DNA of 64,000 nucleotides from Vibrio coralliilyticus (GCF_024449095.1 NZ_CP024628.1:558001-622000); one strand, 5' to 3'; counted from the first letter of the stretch, positions 36,075-44,930 are shown. Numbers and translations: made by a program. Notes: generated by a model not told the origin, from the sequence alone.

Positions 36075-36866
36075 ATGACTCAGTACGTATCTAAACCTGT
36101 TAATAAACAAGGATTTGTCGACTGGAGCAGCGAAGAAGATCAGATCTGGCATGATCTTGTCTCACGTCAGTTAGATTTAGTTAATCAGCGTGCTTGTAAG
36201 GAATATCTTCGTGGTCTTGAGTTACTCAATCTACCGCTCGATAGAGTCCCTCAACTGCCTGAAATTAATCAAGTCTTACAAAGAGAAACCGGGTGGCAAG
36301 TCGAGCCTGTTCCTGCATTGATAAACTTTGATCGTTTTTTCGCTCTACTGGCAAATAAGAAATTTCCGGTGGCCACCTTCTTACGCTCACGTGAAGAGTT
36401 TGACTACTTACAAGAACCCGATTTCTTTCATGAAATTTTTGGCCATTGTGCAATGCTCACTAATCCGGAATTTGCTGAGTTCACGCATATTTACGGTCAA
36501 CTTGGTAAAGACGCGACAAGTAAAGAACGGGTGTATTTAGCTAGGCTTTACTGGTTTACTGTAGAGTTTGGTTTGGTGAAAGAAGGCCAAGAATGCAAAA
36601 TTTATGGGGGAGGGATTTTATCGTCTCCTGGAGAAACACTGTATGCCTTAGATGACGAGCGCCCGTTGAGAGAAGGGTTTGATCTTCATACTGTACTGAG
36701 GACGCCATATCGCATTGATATTATGCAACCAATATATTTTCTGCTCGAAGATATTAGGCAGTTATACAAGCTAAGTAAAACGGATCTGATGTCTCATGTA
36801 CATCAGGCAATGAACGCGGGATTGCTACCTCCGCTATTTGAACCAAAGGAAATCACCCATGCTTAA
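36075..36866 (+). CDS. phhA: Phenylalanine 4-monooxygenase
   Basis: A 263-residue iron- and tetrahydropterin-dependent hydroxylase that turns phenylalanine into tyrosine. The iron ligands are the two histidines of [16 protein letters not shown] and the glutamate in [13 protein letters not shown]; substrate and pterin contacts include [15 protein letters not shown]. Bacterial enzymes are about 260-300 residues and lack the regulatory domain, as here. ATG 36075 has AAAGGAA upstream; an in-frame ATG six codons earlier lacks it. It overlaps phhB by 8 bp, which regenerates its cofactor. Confidence 0.96.
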   Translation: MTQYVSKPVNKQGFVDWSSEEDQIWHDLVSRQLDLVNQRACKEYLRGLELLNLPLDRVPQLPEINQVLQRETGWQVEPVPALINFDRFFALLANKKFPVATFLRSREEFDYLQEPDFFHEIFGHCAMLTNPEFAEFTHIYGQLGKDATSKERVYLARLYWFTVEFGLVKEGQECKIYGGGILSSPGETLYALDDERPLREGFDLHTVLRTPYRIDIMQPIYFLLEDIRQLYKLSKTDLMSHVHQAMNAGLLPPLFEPKEITHA

Positions 36867-37191
36867 TGAATTACGATGTGAAGCCTGCAGCAGTGATGCG
36901 ATTGCACTGAACAAAGAAGAGCAAAGATTGCTGCTTACAGAGCTTAACGATTGGATGCTAATAGAGCGAGATGGTATTCCTCAGCTAGAGAAGGAATACA
37001 AATTTAAGAACTTTAAGTTAGCGTGGGCATTTGCTAATAAGATTGCCGAATTGGCTGAAGATGAGTTTCACCACCCTTCGATACTATTGGAATGGGGTAA
37101 AGTAACTATTACATGGTGGAGCCACTCAATCCAAGGCCTGCACCGTAACGATTTCATCTGTGCAGCGAAATGCGATAAATTGAAAGATTAA
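36859..37191 (+). CDS. phhB: Pterin-4a-carbinolamine dehydratase
   Basis: A 110-residue PCD/DCoH protein that dehydrates the 4a-hydroxy-tetrahydropterin released by PhhA, allowing the cofactor to be recycled. Active-site motif [20 protein letters not shown] is visible, followed by [18 protein letters not shown]. The ATG at 36859 lies inside the end of phhA, with AAGGA 8 bases upstream, so translation is coupled. A terminator follows at once. Confidence 0.96.
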   Translation: MLNELRCEACSSDAIALNKEEQRLLLTELNDWMLIERDGIPQLEKEYKFKNFKLAWAFANKIAELAEDEFHHPSILLEWGKVTITWWSHSIQGLHRNDFICAAKCDKLKD

Positions 37192-37198
37192 CCACAAA

Positions 37199-37236
37199 GG
37201 CCTGAAGCTTTCCTCTGTTTTGCTTCAGGCCGTTTT
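37199..37236 (+). terminator. Terminator after phhAB
   Basis: GGCCTGAAGC (37199-37208) pairs with GCTTCAGGCC (37222-37231), then GTTTT. Confidence 0.85.
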
Positions 37237-37633
37237 ATCTCACTGAACATATCCCACCTTTATTGTCGCCCTTATCCTATATCGATTTACCATTATCATT
37301 TAATGGATTTTCCATCAGTAAGTGGTTAATTAATCCTAAATCATAATTTGATTTATTTAAATAAACTGAGAGTAGCAATGCTGAATAATTTCTATTAGTG
37401 ATATTAATGTTTTTTAAAGGTGTTGTCATTTATATGATTTTCAACTCTCCGTTACGATGAGTAAGTATTAATTATTATTTTACTTTAACTGACAATCTAA
37501 GTTAATTTAAATTAAATATTAGTAAGATTTATCTTAGAGGTTTGACAGGTATAGTGGTTGTAAATACATTTATTTTTTAAATTTAATACCACTTTAAATT
37601 CACAACCATTCAAATAACAGAACTACAGGATAT
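37237..37633. other. AT-rich intergenic region before the cupin gene
   Basis: About 400 bp, very rich in A and T, with many short TTAATTA-type runs and no frame or hairpin I can support. It must carry the cupin promoter. Such AT-rich gaps are typical H-NS binding territory, but that is only a general expectation. Confidence 0.4.
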
Positions 37634-38095
37634 ATGATGAACAGACTATTTATAGCGGCATGCCTTACCGTTTCTTTATCAGGTCAGTCGTTTGCTAATG
37701 AAGAGCAAAGTTTAGGTGATAAAATGACACCTAAAGTGGAACAGTTAGCGAAATCTTCTCGAAGCTGGGAAGGTTCTGAACTCCCAAGCTACGGCCAAGG
37801 CATACCGGAAATCACCGTCCTGAAAATTACTATTCCACCTAAGGCACAGCTTCCTTTGCATGAGCACCCTGCAATCAACGCTGGTGTTTTGACTAAAGGT
37901 CAGTTAACAGTCATTACTCAAGATGAGGTAAAGGGCAAAAAGGTGTTAGAAATGAAGGCGGGAGATTCACTAGTTGAAGTGGTTAACACTTGTCATTATG
38001 GTCGTAACGAAGGTAATGAGCCCGCTGAAATCATTGTATTTTATGCAGGGATTAAAGACGCGCCTGTGACGGTTTCAAGTAAGCGATGCGTATAA
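37634..38095 (+). CDS. Exported cupin-domain protein
   Basis: A 153-residue periplasmic protein. The signal peptide (NRLFIAACLTVSLSGQSFA) is followed by a single cupin barrel. The metal-binding pattern appears as LPLHEHPAINAGVLTKGQLTV, where the HxH pair and the later E/G positions fit cupin motif 1, and motif 2 is EVVNTCHYGRNEG. There are tandem ATG codons at 37634 and 37637. It is a lone gene with its own terminator. The ligand or reaction is unknown; similar exported cupins are annotated only by domain. Confidence 0.85.
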   Translation: MMNRLFIAACLTVSLSGQSFANEEQSLGDKMTPKVEQLAKSSRSWEGSELPSYGQGIPEITVLKITIPPKAQLPLHEHPAINAGVLTKGQLTVITQDEVKGKKVLEMKAGDSLVEVVNTCHYGRNEGNEPAEIIVFYAGIKDAPVTVSSKRCV

Positions 38096-38099
38096 TTCT

Positions 38100-38130
38100 A
38101 AAGACTGCATTTAATGCAGTCTTTCTTTTT
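38100..38130 (+). terminator. Terminator after the cupin gene
   Basis: AAAGACTGCAT (38100-38110) pairs with ATGCAGTCTTT (38114-38124) and ends in CTTTTT. Confidence 0.9.
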
Positions 38131-38230
38131 ATGATGGTTTGAGTTGATCTAACGTAGTTTCTTTTAATACATAATCGTTCTAAAAGAGGTCTTGTTATTA
38201 TGTGCGACTTGGATCTACTCTAATTACGCA

Positions 38231-38284
38231 GGTGATGGGGTTCCACCTATTTAACCGCCACTGTGGCTGATGACTCCTACAGAA
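38231..38284 (+). promoter_or_regulatory. Fluoride riboswitch aptamer (crcB motif)
   Basis: The segment follows the fluoride aptamer plan. P1 is GGTG (38231-38234) with CACC (38244-38247), enclosing ATGGGGTTC. A hairpin GCCA-CTG-TGGC follows at 38257-38267, then the conserved CTGATGA and CCTACAGAA. The loop bases GGGGT (38237-38241) can pair with ACTCC (38273-38277). In the Bacillus cereus aptamer the same positions are GGCAT and ATGCC, so the pairing is kept by covariation. It lies 114 bp before the NifU-like gene. Fluoride binding is inferred from this match. Confidence 0.85.
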
Positions 38285-38287
38285 TAC

Positions 38288-38397
38288 GAAAACAAGTGAT
38301 TCGTCGAAAGGTAATCTGATCAAATCAGGTTGTTGGTTCTGTAGTAGTGAAAATCCACGACCCACTTCCACTTGTTTTCCGATAAGAGGAAAACACC
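38288..38397 (+). promoter_or_regulatory. Expression platform of the fluoride riboswitch (RBS sequestration)
   Basis: GTTTTCC (38374-38380) pairs with GGAAAAC (38388-38394) in a hairpin that covers the GAGGA ribosome site of the next gene. The same 5' arm is also part of CACTTGTTTTC (38369-38379), which pairs over 11 bp with GAAAACAAGTG (38288-38298). The two folds exclude each other. TTCTGTAG (38337-38344) can further pair with CTACAGAA at the 3' end of the aptamer. This points to translational control, with the long helix as anti-sequester; direction is inferred. Confidence 0.65.
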
Positions 38398-39090
38398 ATG
38401 CAATACTCTTGTGAAATTGAATCCATGTGTCCGATTCAGCGTGGAGAATTACACCCTTCTTCACCTATCCCTGTTGAAGGCCAAATGATACGTCCAAAAG
38501 AAGTCATCGCTATTTCGGGCTTGAGCCACGGAGTTGGGACTTGTGCTCCACAACAAGGTGCAGCAAAGCTTACGCTCAATGTGAAGCAAGGTGTTATCGA
38601 AGAAGCCTTGATTGAGACTATTGGATGCTCGGGCATGACTCACTCTGCCTCAATGGCGGCGGAAATCCTCACAGGTAAAACCATTTTGGAGGCACTGAAT
38701 ACTGATTTAGTCTGCGATGCCATTAATGTAGCGATGCGCGAAATCTTTCTACAGTTTGTTTACGGGCGGACACAGTCGGCTTTCTCTGAAGGAGGGTTAG
38801 AAATTGGTGCAGCACTCGAAGACTTAGGGAAATCACAACGCAGCCAGGTAGGAACGAGTTATTCAACCATAGCAAAAGGCGTACGTTATATGGAGTTAAC
38901 AGAAGGCTATGTGACCAAGCTTGCCTTAGATGAATTCAGCGAAGTGATAGGGTATCAATATTTGAACTTGGGCAAGATGATGGCGGACCTTGATCAAGGT
39001 ATGGATGCGAATGAAGCAATGGTGCGCGCAACGGGCTGCTATGGCCGATTTGACGAAGCCAGTACAGTCATCAACCCCCGTAATGCGTAG
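38398..39090 (+). CDS. NifU/IscU-like iron-sulfur scaffold-type protein
   Basis: A 230-residue protein. The middle part has the NifU_N-type scaffold segment IETIGCSGMTHSASMAAEIL, preceded by cysteines in ESMCPIQRG and GVGTCAPQQG and followed by a late one in RATGCYGRFDEA. Normal IscU is about 128 residues, so this is an enlarged variant that travels with GGGtGRT proteins, the next gene 12 bp downstream. An Fe-S assembly or Fe-S enzyme role is plausible but not established. It is headed by a fluoride-riboswitch leader whose alternative hairpin masks its GAGGA ribosome site. Confidence 0.82.
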   Translation: MQYSCEIESMCPIQRGELHPSSPIPVEGQMIRPKEVIAISGLSHGVGTCAPQQGAAKLTLNVKQGVIEEALIETIGCSGMTHSASMAAEILTGKTILEALNTDLVCDAINVAMREIFLQFVYGRTQSAFSEGGLEIGAALEDLGKSQRSQVGTSYSTIAKGVRYMELTEGYVTKLALDEFSEVIGYQYLNLGKMMADLDQGMDANEAMVRATGCYGRFDEASTVINPRNA

Positions 39091-39102
39091 GAGGCTGCCG
39101 TT

Positions 39103-40077
39103 ATGAATGAATCAATGACTCAATTACTCCAAGAGATGAACTTATCCACTATCGAGCAAGCTCATGAATACTGTATGAGTTTCGGTATTGATCCTAAAAA
39201 AGTAGTACTGGAGACTCAGCCCATAGCCTTTGACAATGCCTGTGATGCTTATACGTTGGGCTCTGCACTCGCCATTAATCGAAAAGCTCAGACTGCAGTA
39301 GATGCGGCGAATATCATCGGTGAAGGCTTGCAGGCATATTGTAAACTGGGCAGTGTGGCCGCGCAGCGAGAAGTCGGTTTAGGCCACGGGGCTCTTGCTG
39401 CTCGTTTGCTTAGTGAAGAAACCCAATGCTTTGCATTTCTGGCTGGTCATGAGTCGTTCGCTGCTGCTGAAGGGGCGATTAAAATAGCGCTTAATGCCAA
39501 CAAGTCTCGTCAAATACCTCTTAAGGTCATTTTAAATGGCTTGGGTAAAGATGCGGCATATCTTATTTCGCGCATTAATGGTTTTACCTATATTCGAACA
39601 GAATTTGATTACCAGACCAATCAACTGATCGAAGTCGAACGCAAGCGGTTCTCTGGAGGCGCACGAGGCGATATCTTGTGTTACGGTGCTGATGAGGTAC
39701 GTGAAGGCGTTGCTATCATGCATAAAGAATCAGTCGATGTCAGTATTACAGGGAATTCAACCAATCCAACGCGATTTCAGCATCCGGTCGCAGGTATCTA
39801 CAAGTCAGAATGTAACGCATTAGGTAAACACTATTTTTCAGTGGCGTCAGGAGGTGGCACTGGGCGAACCTTGCATCCTGACAATGTTGCCGCCGGCCCT
39901 GCGTCCTATGGGATGACAGATACCATGGGAAGAATGCATGCCGATGCTCAGTTTGCAGGCAGCTCTTCTGTGCCAGCTCACGTTGCGATGATGGGTTTTA
40001 TTGGAATGGGTAATAATCCGATGGTGGGAGCGACTGTCGCTTTAGCTATTGCCATCGAACAGCAACTGCATCGCTAG
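39103..40077 (+). CDS. GGGtGRT family protein
   Basis: A 324-residue cytosolic protein with the name-giving motif in VASGGGTGRTLHPDNVAAGP near residue 247, followed by AGSSSVPAHVAMMGFIGMGNNPM. Other marked segments are GLGHGALAARLLSEETQCFAF and LNGLGKDAAYLISRINGFTY. The family is uncharacterised to my knowledge and is found beside the NifU-like protein. Two cysteines near the N-terminal half (EYCMSFG, FDNACDAY) might serve metal binding. It is preceded by AGGAGG and is 12 bp from the upstream stop, thus in the same riboswitch-controlled operon. Confidence 0.85.
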   Translation: MNESMTQLLQEMNLSTIEQAHEYCMSFGIDPKKVVLETQPIAFDNACDAYTLGSALAINRKAQTAVDAANIIGEGLQAYCKLGSVAAQREVGLGHGALAARLLSEETQCFAFLAGHESFAAAEGAIKIALNANKSRQIPLKVILNGLGKDAAYLISRINGFTYIRTEFDYQTNQLIEVERKRFSGGARGDILCYGADEVREGVAIMHKESVDVSITGNSTNPTRFQHPVAGIYKSECNALGKHYFSVASGGGTGRTLHPDNVAAGPASYGMTDTMGRMHADAQFAGSSSVPAHVAMMGFIGMGNNPMVGATVALAIAIEQQLHR

Positions 40078-40097
40078 CAAAATGTGGAGATTGGGGT

Positions 40098-40670
40098 TTA
40101 TGGTTTGTTCTTTTCCAGGGCCTCGATTTCTTGCTGATAAATACGTCGGACCCGCTCTATTTTTCTAAGCAAGATTTGAGTGTCATTTCTTAACGTCTGA
40201 TTAAGCTGTATGTATGTCAGGCTAGAAAAGCTATTAAGCTTGTACTGGGCAACTTTACAGTGGCGGTGAATACCTTCCCACATTGAGATTGCGTTATCAA
40301 TGATGGCAGATTCACTAGTGAGTGCATCCACTTCTTGATTGAGTGATTGGACCACCGTGTTGGCAGCACGTATCTGCTGATTCATCTTGTAATGTAAAGC
40401 GTGCTTTTCCGGTTTCCAAAAACTGGTGATCTCTTGTTCAGAGAAGGCTTTGTGTAGAAATGTCTGTTGGTGGTGTAGCTTGAGTAACTGATTGAAACGT
40501 TCGGCTTTGGTATTATACCAGTCTTCAACTTTTTGCTGAGATTTGAGGGCTTTATTCCACGTATCTGCACGGCAATGCTCACCAAAACCTTTAATTGGTA
40601 AAGTGATCAATATAAATGCCGTTACAGTGACATATAGCCCGTGCCATTTCATATTAGCTATATTGTTCAT
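40098..40670 (-). CDS. Exported helical hypothetical protein
   Basis: A 190-residue protein with an N-terminal signal-like segment (WHGLYVTVTAFILITLPIKGFG) and a mostly helical, lysine- and glutamine-rich body with coiled-coil heptads (RIYQQEIEALEKNKP at the end). Two cysteines, in GEHCRADTW and HRHCKVAQY, could form a disulfide in the periplasm. A start six codons later at 40652 (MKWHGLY) is equally possible. It is divergent from the SH3-like protein gene, 38 bp away. I do not recognise the family. Confidence 0.65.
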   Translation of the reverse strand: MNNIANMKWHGLYVTVTAFILITLPIKGFGEHCRADTWNKALKSQQKVEDWYNTKAERFNQLLKLHHQQTFLHKAFSEQEITSFWKPEKHALHYKMNQQIRAANTVVQSLNQEVDALTSESAIIDNAISMWEGIHRHCKVAQYKLNSFSSLTYIQLNQTLRNDTQILLRKIERVRRIYQQEIEALEKNKP

Positions 40671-40708
40671 GAAAGATGGCTTAAGTATAGAAAAGACGCT
40701 GACTCAAT

Positions 40709-41377
40709 ATGAAAAAGATAATCATGGTTGTTTTGCTGTTACTCGGTATAGCTTGTGCTGGTGGTGGCTACTACATCTTCTACTTAAAGCCGCAGCAAGA
40801 TGCAGAAGCAGCAGCGGCGATGATGGAGGCGAATAAGGAGCCGCCGCCCCCGCCAGTGAAAGAAGAGAAAGCACCACCGCCTAAGCCAGAAGTGACAGAT
40901 TTTTACGTTAGCCCCGCGAAACTCGGCGTTAGAGAATATCCCCAATATGAAGCGTTCGTGGAAAGCGTTGTTTACCGTGGCGACAAACTGCATATTCTGG
41001 AGAAGAAAAATGGGTGGGGGCGTATCTCTCCTTATTATGTTTACGAGGAAGGAGGGGAAGAAGTGGCCGAATGGGTGCCAATGGAAGCCTTACTAGAAGT
41101 AGCGCCAACCATTACTAAAGAAGAACGTGTAGAAACAGTCAGCAGTTACATAGAAGAATCTGATGACTTTAAACTTCACTTTGAGATGTTTGTACAGAAA
41201 ACCGATCAACTACTCAAGGAGAAGACCTGTGTGCCTGAAGATTTTGAAGAAACCAGTGGTTGGATTCGGTCACTGACGTTTGAGCAAAGGGACGTGTACT
41301 TTGTCTATTGTGGAGGAATTAAGCAAGCCAACAAAGTTTACCTCGATGTGCAGTCGGGAGAGATCTTCTATCGATAG
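40709..41377 (+). CDS. Membrane-anchored protein with proline-rich linker and SH3-like domain
   Basis: A 222-residue protein. An N-terminal helix (KKIIMVVLLLLGIACAGGGYYIFYL) is followed by an alanine/glutamate and proline-rich linker (EPPPPPVKEEKAPPPKPE), then an SH3b-like domain (FYVSPAKLGVREYPQYEAFV, VYRGDKLHILEKKNGWGRI) and a C-terminal alpha-beta part with two cysteines (KEKTCVPED, FVYCGGIKQ). The plan suits an inner-membrane protein reaching through the periplasm to peptidoglycan. No precise function can be given. Confidence 0.72.
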   Translation: MKKIIMVVLLLLGIACAGGGYYIFYLKPQQDAEAAAAMMEANKEPPPPPVKEEKAPPPKPEVTDFYVSPAKLGVREYPQYEAFVESVVYRGDKLHILEKKNGWGRISPYYVYEEGGEEVAEWVPMEALLEVAPTITKEERVETVSSYIEESDDFKLHFEMFVQKTDQLLKEKTCVPEDFEETSGWIRSLTFEQRDVYFVYCGGIKQANKVYLDVQSGEIFYR

Positions 41378-41519
41378 CCAGTGAAGACTCAGGTTTTTAC
41401 TGGTTTTATCTGACATTGTTTACTGTTCAAATGTGGAATATTAGCTTTTAGATAATTTTAGTTGTTTATAGATAGGCTTGGACTTAACATCCAGCTGTCT
41501 TTTTGTATTGGTGTTGTGA

Positions 41520-41996
41520 ATGGCTCAACGTTTTATCCACTTTTTCTGGTTTTTATTGCTTGCGATGGTTCTTCCAACGCAGGCAATGGCGTATTTCACG
41601 CAAGCAGAAAATGATGCAAGCGCACGCTTAAGCCGCCATACGACCCAGATCTTACCTCAGTGCCAAGCGGGCTATCAGACTCTGTTTGAAGAGTCCCAGC
41701 AGGAAGATACGCCCCAACAACCCATATCTCAGTCTGAAGTTGGTGTTGATGTGGTGGCGATTCTCCCACTCAGTCGTTGGAGCTTATCTGATCGCCACAC
41801 TGAGGAAAGAGAAGCGCCTGGGGCCAGTGATGGCCATTATTCCGGTCAAGCACAGCTTCCTCTTCATTCGCTTTATCTTTACCCCTTAGCCAGTCAAGGC
41901 TATTGGGTTACACATTCGTTTTCCTCAAACCACCGTATCTCGGGCTGGAAAGAGTCCAATGCCCTGTACGTTGCACTCAATAGCCAGTTCGCTTGA
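41520..41996 (+). CDS. Exported hypothetical protein upstream of secD2
   Basis: A 158-residue protein with a signal peptide (IHFFWFLLLAMVLPTQAMA) and a polar mature part without clear domain; it has a single cysteine in ILPQCQAGYQ. The gene precedes the secD paralogue by about 190 bp on the same strand. The C-terminal half contains RWSLSDRHTEER and YWVTHSFSSNHRISGW. I do not recognise it. Position suggests, but does not prove, a link to the SecDF pair. Confidence 0.6.
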   Translation: MAQRFIHFFWFLLLAMVLPTQAMAYFTQAENDASARLSRHTTQILPQCQAGYQTLFEESQQEDTPQQPISQSEVGVDVVAILPLSRWSLSDRHTEEREAPGASDGHYSGQAQLPLHSLYLYPLASQGYWVTHSFSSNHRISGWKESNALYVALNSQFA

Positions 41997-42186
41997 ACGC
42001 CTTCCTGTAATCTGTTGATGGCGCTTAATGTAGCGTAAATTCGCTGCATAAATGGACGATACGTCACTGTTGTCCCACTTCAGATTCTATCAACAAGTTT
42101 AAGACTGACCTCTTTGAGGTTCAGACGACTTTCTATACCTATCAGGCTACAGCCGTGACTAGGTATTGCATGTAAAAGATAAATAT

Positions 42187-44025
42187 ATGAAGAAAAATAC
42201 ACCTAATAAAAAACATGCGAGAGTGATGAACCGTTACTCGGCATGGCAATATGTTGTGCTGCTTGTAACAGTGGTCGTTCTTGCACTCAGTGCCATCCCA
42301 ACTTGGTATGGGGAGCTGCCCTCCATTCAAGTGACGACGTCACAAAAAAATGAAGTTCTTGATAATCCCTTGCAACTGAATCGCTACTTGGAACAACGAA
42401 ATATCCACGCGAATGAGATTACTCAGGAAGATAACACCACCATTTTGGTGTTTGATAACGAAACCGCTCAAACCCAAGCGCGTGAAGTGCTGAATGATTT
42501 GTTAGGTAAACAAGACTCGATTACTTTTTCGTACGTGTCTGTTGCACCCAAGTGGTTGACTGACATGGGCTTTAGCCCAATTAAACTTGGGCTGGATCTT
42601 CGAGGCGGTGTGCAATTCTTGCTTAATGTAGATGTAGACAAAGCATTTGAAGAACAAAGAAATACCATTGTGGATGAAATGCGAGATATGTTGCGTCGGG
42701 AGCATATTCGCGGGGTTAAATTTGCCCAAGTTGGCGTGGATGGTTTTGATCTGAAAAGTAACTCAGGAGAAGCGTTAACTCAGTCTGCGAACTATATCTA
42801 TCAAAATTATTCGGGTTGGGAGATTAAGCGTCATTCTGACTATTTAGCAGTGAAACCAACAGCGCAGAACAAATCAGATTTCCAAACCGTCACGATAAAG
42901 CAAAACCTTAAGATCATGCGCGATCGTATCGAAGAGCTTGGGATTACAGAGGCGCTGGTACAACGACAGGGAGAGCACAGCATTCGGATCGAGCTACCTG
43001 GGGTGCAAGATCCTTCACAAGCAAAGAATGTCATAGGTGCAACAGCCACACTTGCGTTTCATGAAGCAAAATCGCCATCTGAAGGAGTTTCCTATGGTGA
43101 CATTGTTCTGAAGGACAATGATGGCCGTGATGTAGTGCTGTCAAAACGTCCGGTCTTAACGGGGGAGCACATCGTTAATGCTCGCGCTGGTGTCGACAAA
43201 ATGGGCTTTTCCGAGGTGAATATTTCACTGGATCACTCTGGTGGTAAAACAATGAGTGATTTTTCCGGCAAACACATTGGTAAGCCAATGGCGACGGTAT
43301 ACCGTGAGTACACGACCAATGCTAACGGCGAAACCGAGCGCAGTGAAAAGGTCATCAGTGTTGCCACTATTCAGTCGCAACTTGGTAGTCAGTTCCGCAT
43401 TACTGGAGCAGGTACTTTGGATGAAGCTCAAAATTTAGCGTTACTGCTTCGTGCTGGTTCACTAACTGCGCCCGTCACTATCGTTGAAGAACGTACCATT
43501 GGTGCCTCACTCGGAGCCGAAAACATTGAAAATGGTTTTGCGGCACTAGCGCTTGGTATGGCGATGACATTGATTTTTATGTCGCTTTGGTATCGACGCT
43601 TAGGATGGGTTGCCAATGTGGCACTTGTCGTCAACATGATTAGCTTGCTGGGCCTAATCGCGTTATTACCGGGGGCGGTTTTAACACTGCCGGGCATTGC
43701 AGGGCTTGTATTGACTGTCGGTATGGCGGTGGACACGAATGTTCTGATATTTGAAAGAATAAAAGATAAGTTGGCAGAGGGGCGAACTTTTGCTCAGTCA
43801 ATTGATTTAGGTTTTGGCAGTGCATTGAGTACCATTCTGGATGCCAATATTACCACTATGATCACGGCGGTGGTCCTTTACTCTATCGGTAACGGTCCGA
43901 TCCAAGGTTTTGCTCTGACGTTAGGCCTCGGGTTGTTAACTAGTATGTTCAGTGGCGTTTTCGCTTCACGCGCAATTATTAATTTAGTTTGGGGACGCGA
44001 TAGCCGTCGTGATGTAAGGGTTTAA
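42187..44025 (+). CDS. secD: SecD paralogue, protein translocase subunit
   Basis: A protein of about 612 residues with the complete SecD plan: helix near residues 17-37, a large periplasmic P1 domain (GFSPIKLGLDLRGGVQFLLNV, RIEELGITEALVQRQGEHSI, RIELPGVQDPSQAKNVIG), and the C-terminal membrane part with GSLTAPVTIVEERTIGASLG and LTVGMAVDTNVLIFERIKDKL, whose Asp is the conserved ion-path residue. It overlaps no gene and is 2 bp from secF. The start is uncertain: ATG 42187, TTG 42166 or ATG 42232 are all in frame. It is not beside yajC or tgt, so it is probably the second Vibrio SecDF set. Confidence 0.9.
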   Translation: MKKNTPNKKHARVMNRYSAWQYVVLLVTVVVLALSAIPTWYGELPSIQVTTSQKNEVLDNPLQLNRYLEQRNIHANEITQEDNTTILVFDNETAQTQAREVLNDLLGKQDSITFSYVSVAPKWLTDMGFSPIKLGLDLRGGVQFLLNVDVDKAFEEQRNTIVDEMRDMLRREHIRGVKFAQVGVDGFDLKSNSGEALTQSANYIYQNYSGWEIKRHSDYLAVKPTAQNKSDFQTVTIKQNLKIMRDRIEELGITEALVQRQGEHSIRIELPGVQDPSQAKNVIGATATLAFHEAKSPSEGVSYGDIVLKDNDGRDVVLSKRPVLTGEHIVNARAGVDKMGFSEVNISLDHSGGKTMSDFSGKHIGKPMATVYREYTTNANGETERSEKVISVATIQSQLGSQFRITGAGTLDEAQNLALLLRAGSLTAPVTIVEERTIGASLGAENIENGFAALALGMAMTLIFMSLWYRRLGWVANVALVVNMISLLGLIALLPGAVLTLPGIAGLVLTVGMAVDTNVLIFERIKDKLAEGRTFAQSIDLGFGSALSTILDANITTMITAVVLYSIGNGPIQGFALTLGLGLLTSMFSGVFASRAIINLVWGRDSRRDVRV

Positions 44026-44027
44026 TT

Positions 44028-44930
44028 ATGGTTGAGTATCTAAAACAAAATATCCGTCGAATCCGATATATCACAAGTTTTGTTTCGGTTGGATTGATGG
44101 CCATCTCACTGATTGCCTTCGGTGTAAAAGGCTTAAATATGGGCCTAGACTTCACTGGTGGTATGGTGACAGAAGTTCAGGTAGATAAAACCCTGAACAA
44201 CAGCGATTTGCTCGAAGCTCTACAGCCTTCGCTGGGAGAGTTCACGTCTGTGACGCATTCTGATCAAGAGGGGCGTTGGATAATTCGTTACCCAATCCCA
44301 GATGAAGGGGAAAGCACACCTGATATTCCATCAGTATTGTCTGGGTTATCACATCAAGTGAATATAGTGAGTAACAGCATGGTAGGGTCTCAGGTCGGAC
44401 AGGATTTGGTTGACCAAGGTGGATTGGCGTTGCTGATCTCGATGATGTGCATTCTGGGCTATCTGTGCTTCCGTTTTGAGTGGCGATTGGCAAGTGGCTC
44501 ATTGCTGGCCCTTATTCATGATGTAGTCTTGGTACTGGGTTTCTTTGCTGCTACTCAGATGGAGTTCAATTTAACTGTATTCGCCGCTATTCTGGCAATA
44601 TTAGGTTACTCGTTAAATGATTCTATCATTATTGCAGACCGCATTCGTGAACTGCTAGTGGCCAAACAGACTACACCTACTGATGAGATAAACGATCAAG
44701 CAGTTATTGCAACATTCTCCAGAACCATGGTTACGTCCGGCACCACGCTACTCACAGTATCAGCACTATGGATCATGGGGGGCAATGCGCTTGAAGGGTT
44801 TGCGATTGCAATGTTTATCGGCATTCTTTCTGGTACTTGGTCTTCGATATCGATAGGGACGGTATTGCCGGAGTGGCTAAAGCTGGAGCCTAAGCATTAC
44901 TTACCTGTTGAAGTTGACTCTGCGCCATAA
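44028..44930 (+). CDS. secF: SecF paralogue, protein translocase subunit
   Basis: A 300-residue membrane protein with six helices. Signatures are GLNMGLDFTGGMVTEVQ near residue 35, GSQVGQDLVDQGGLALLISM near 120, and the conserved ILGYSLNDSIIIADRIREL with the acidic ion-path residue. It is 2 bp after secD and pairs with it to pull secreted proteins from the SecYEG channel using the ion gradient. In Vibrio alginolyticus two SecDF sets use sodium and protons respectively; which one this is cannot be seen. A strong terminator follows. Confidence 0.93.
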   Translation: MVEYLKQNIRRIRYITSFVSVGLMAISLIAFGVKGLNMGLDFTGGMVTEVQVDKTLNNSDLLEALQPSLGEFTSVTHSDQEGRWIIRYPIPDEGESTPDIPSVLSGLSHQVNIVSNSMVGSQVGQDLVDQGGLALLISMMCILGYLCFRFEWRLASGSLLALIHDVVLVLGFFAATQMEFNLTVFAAILAILGYSLNDSIIIADRIRELLVAKQTTPTDEINDQAVIATFSRTMVTSGTTLLTVSALWIMGGNALEGFAIAMFIGILSGTWSSISIGTVLPEWLKLEPKHYLPVEVDSAP

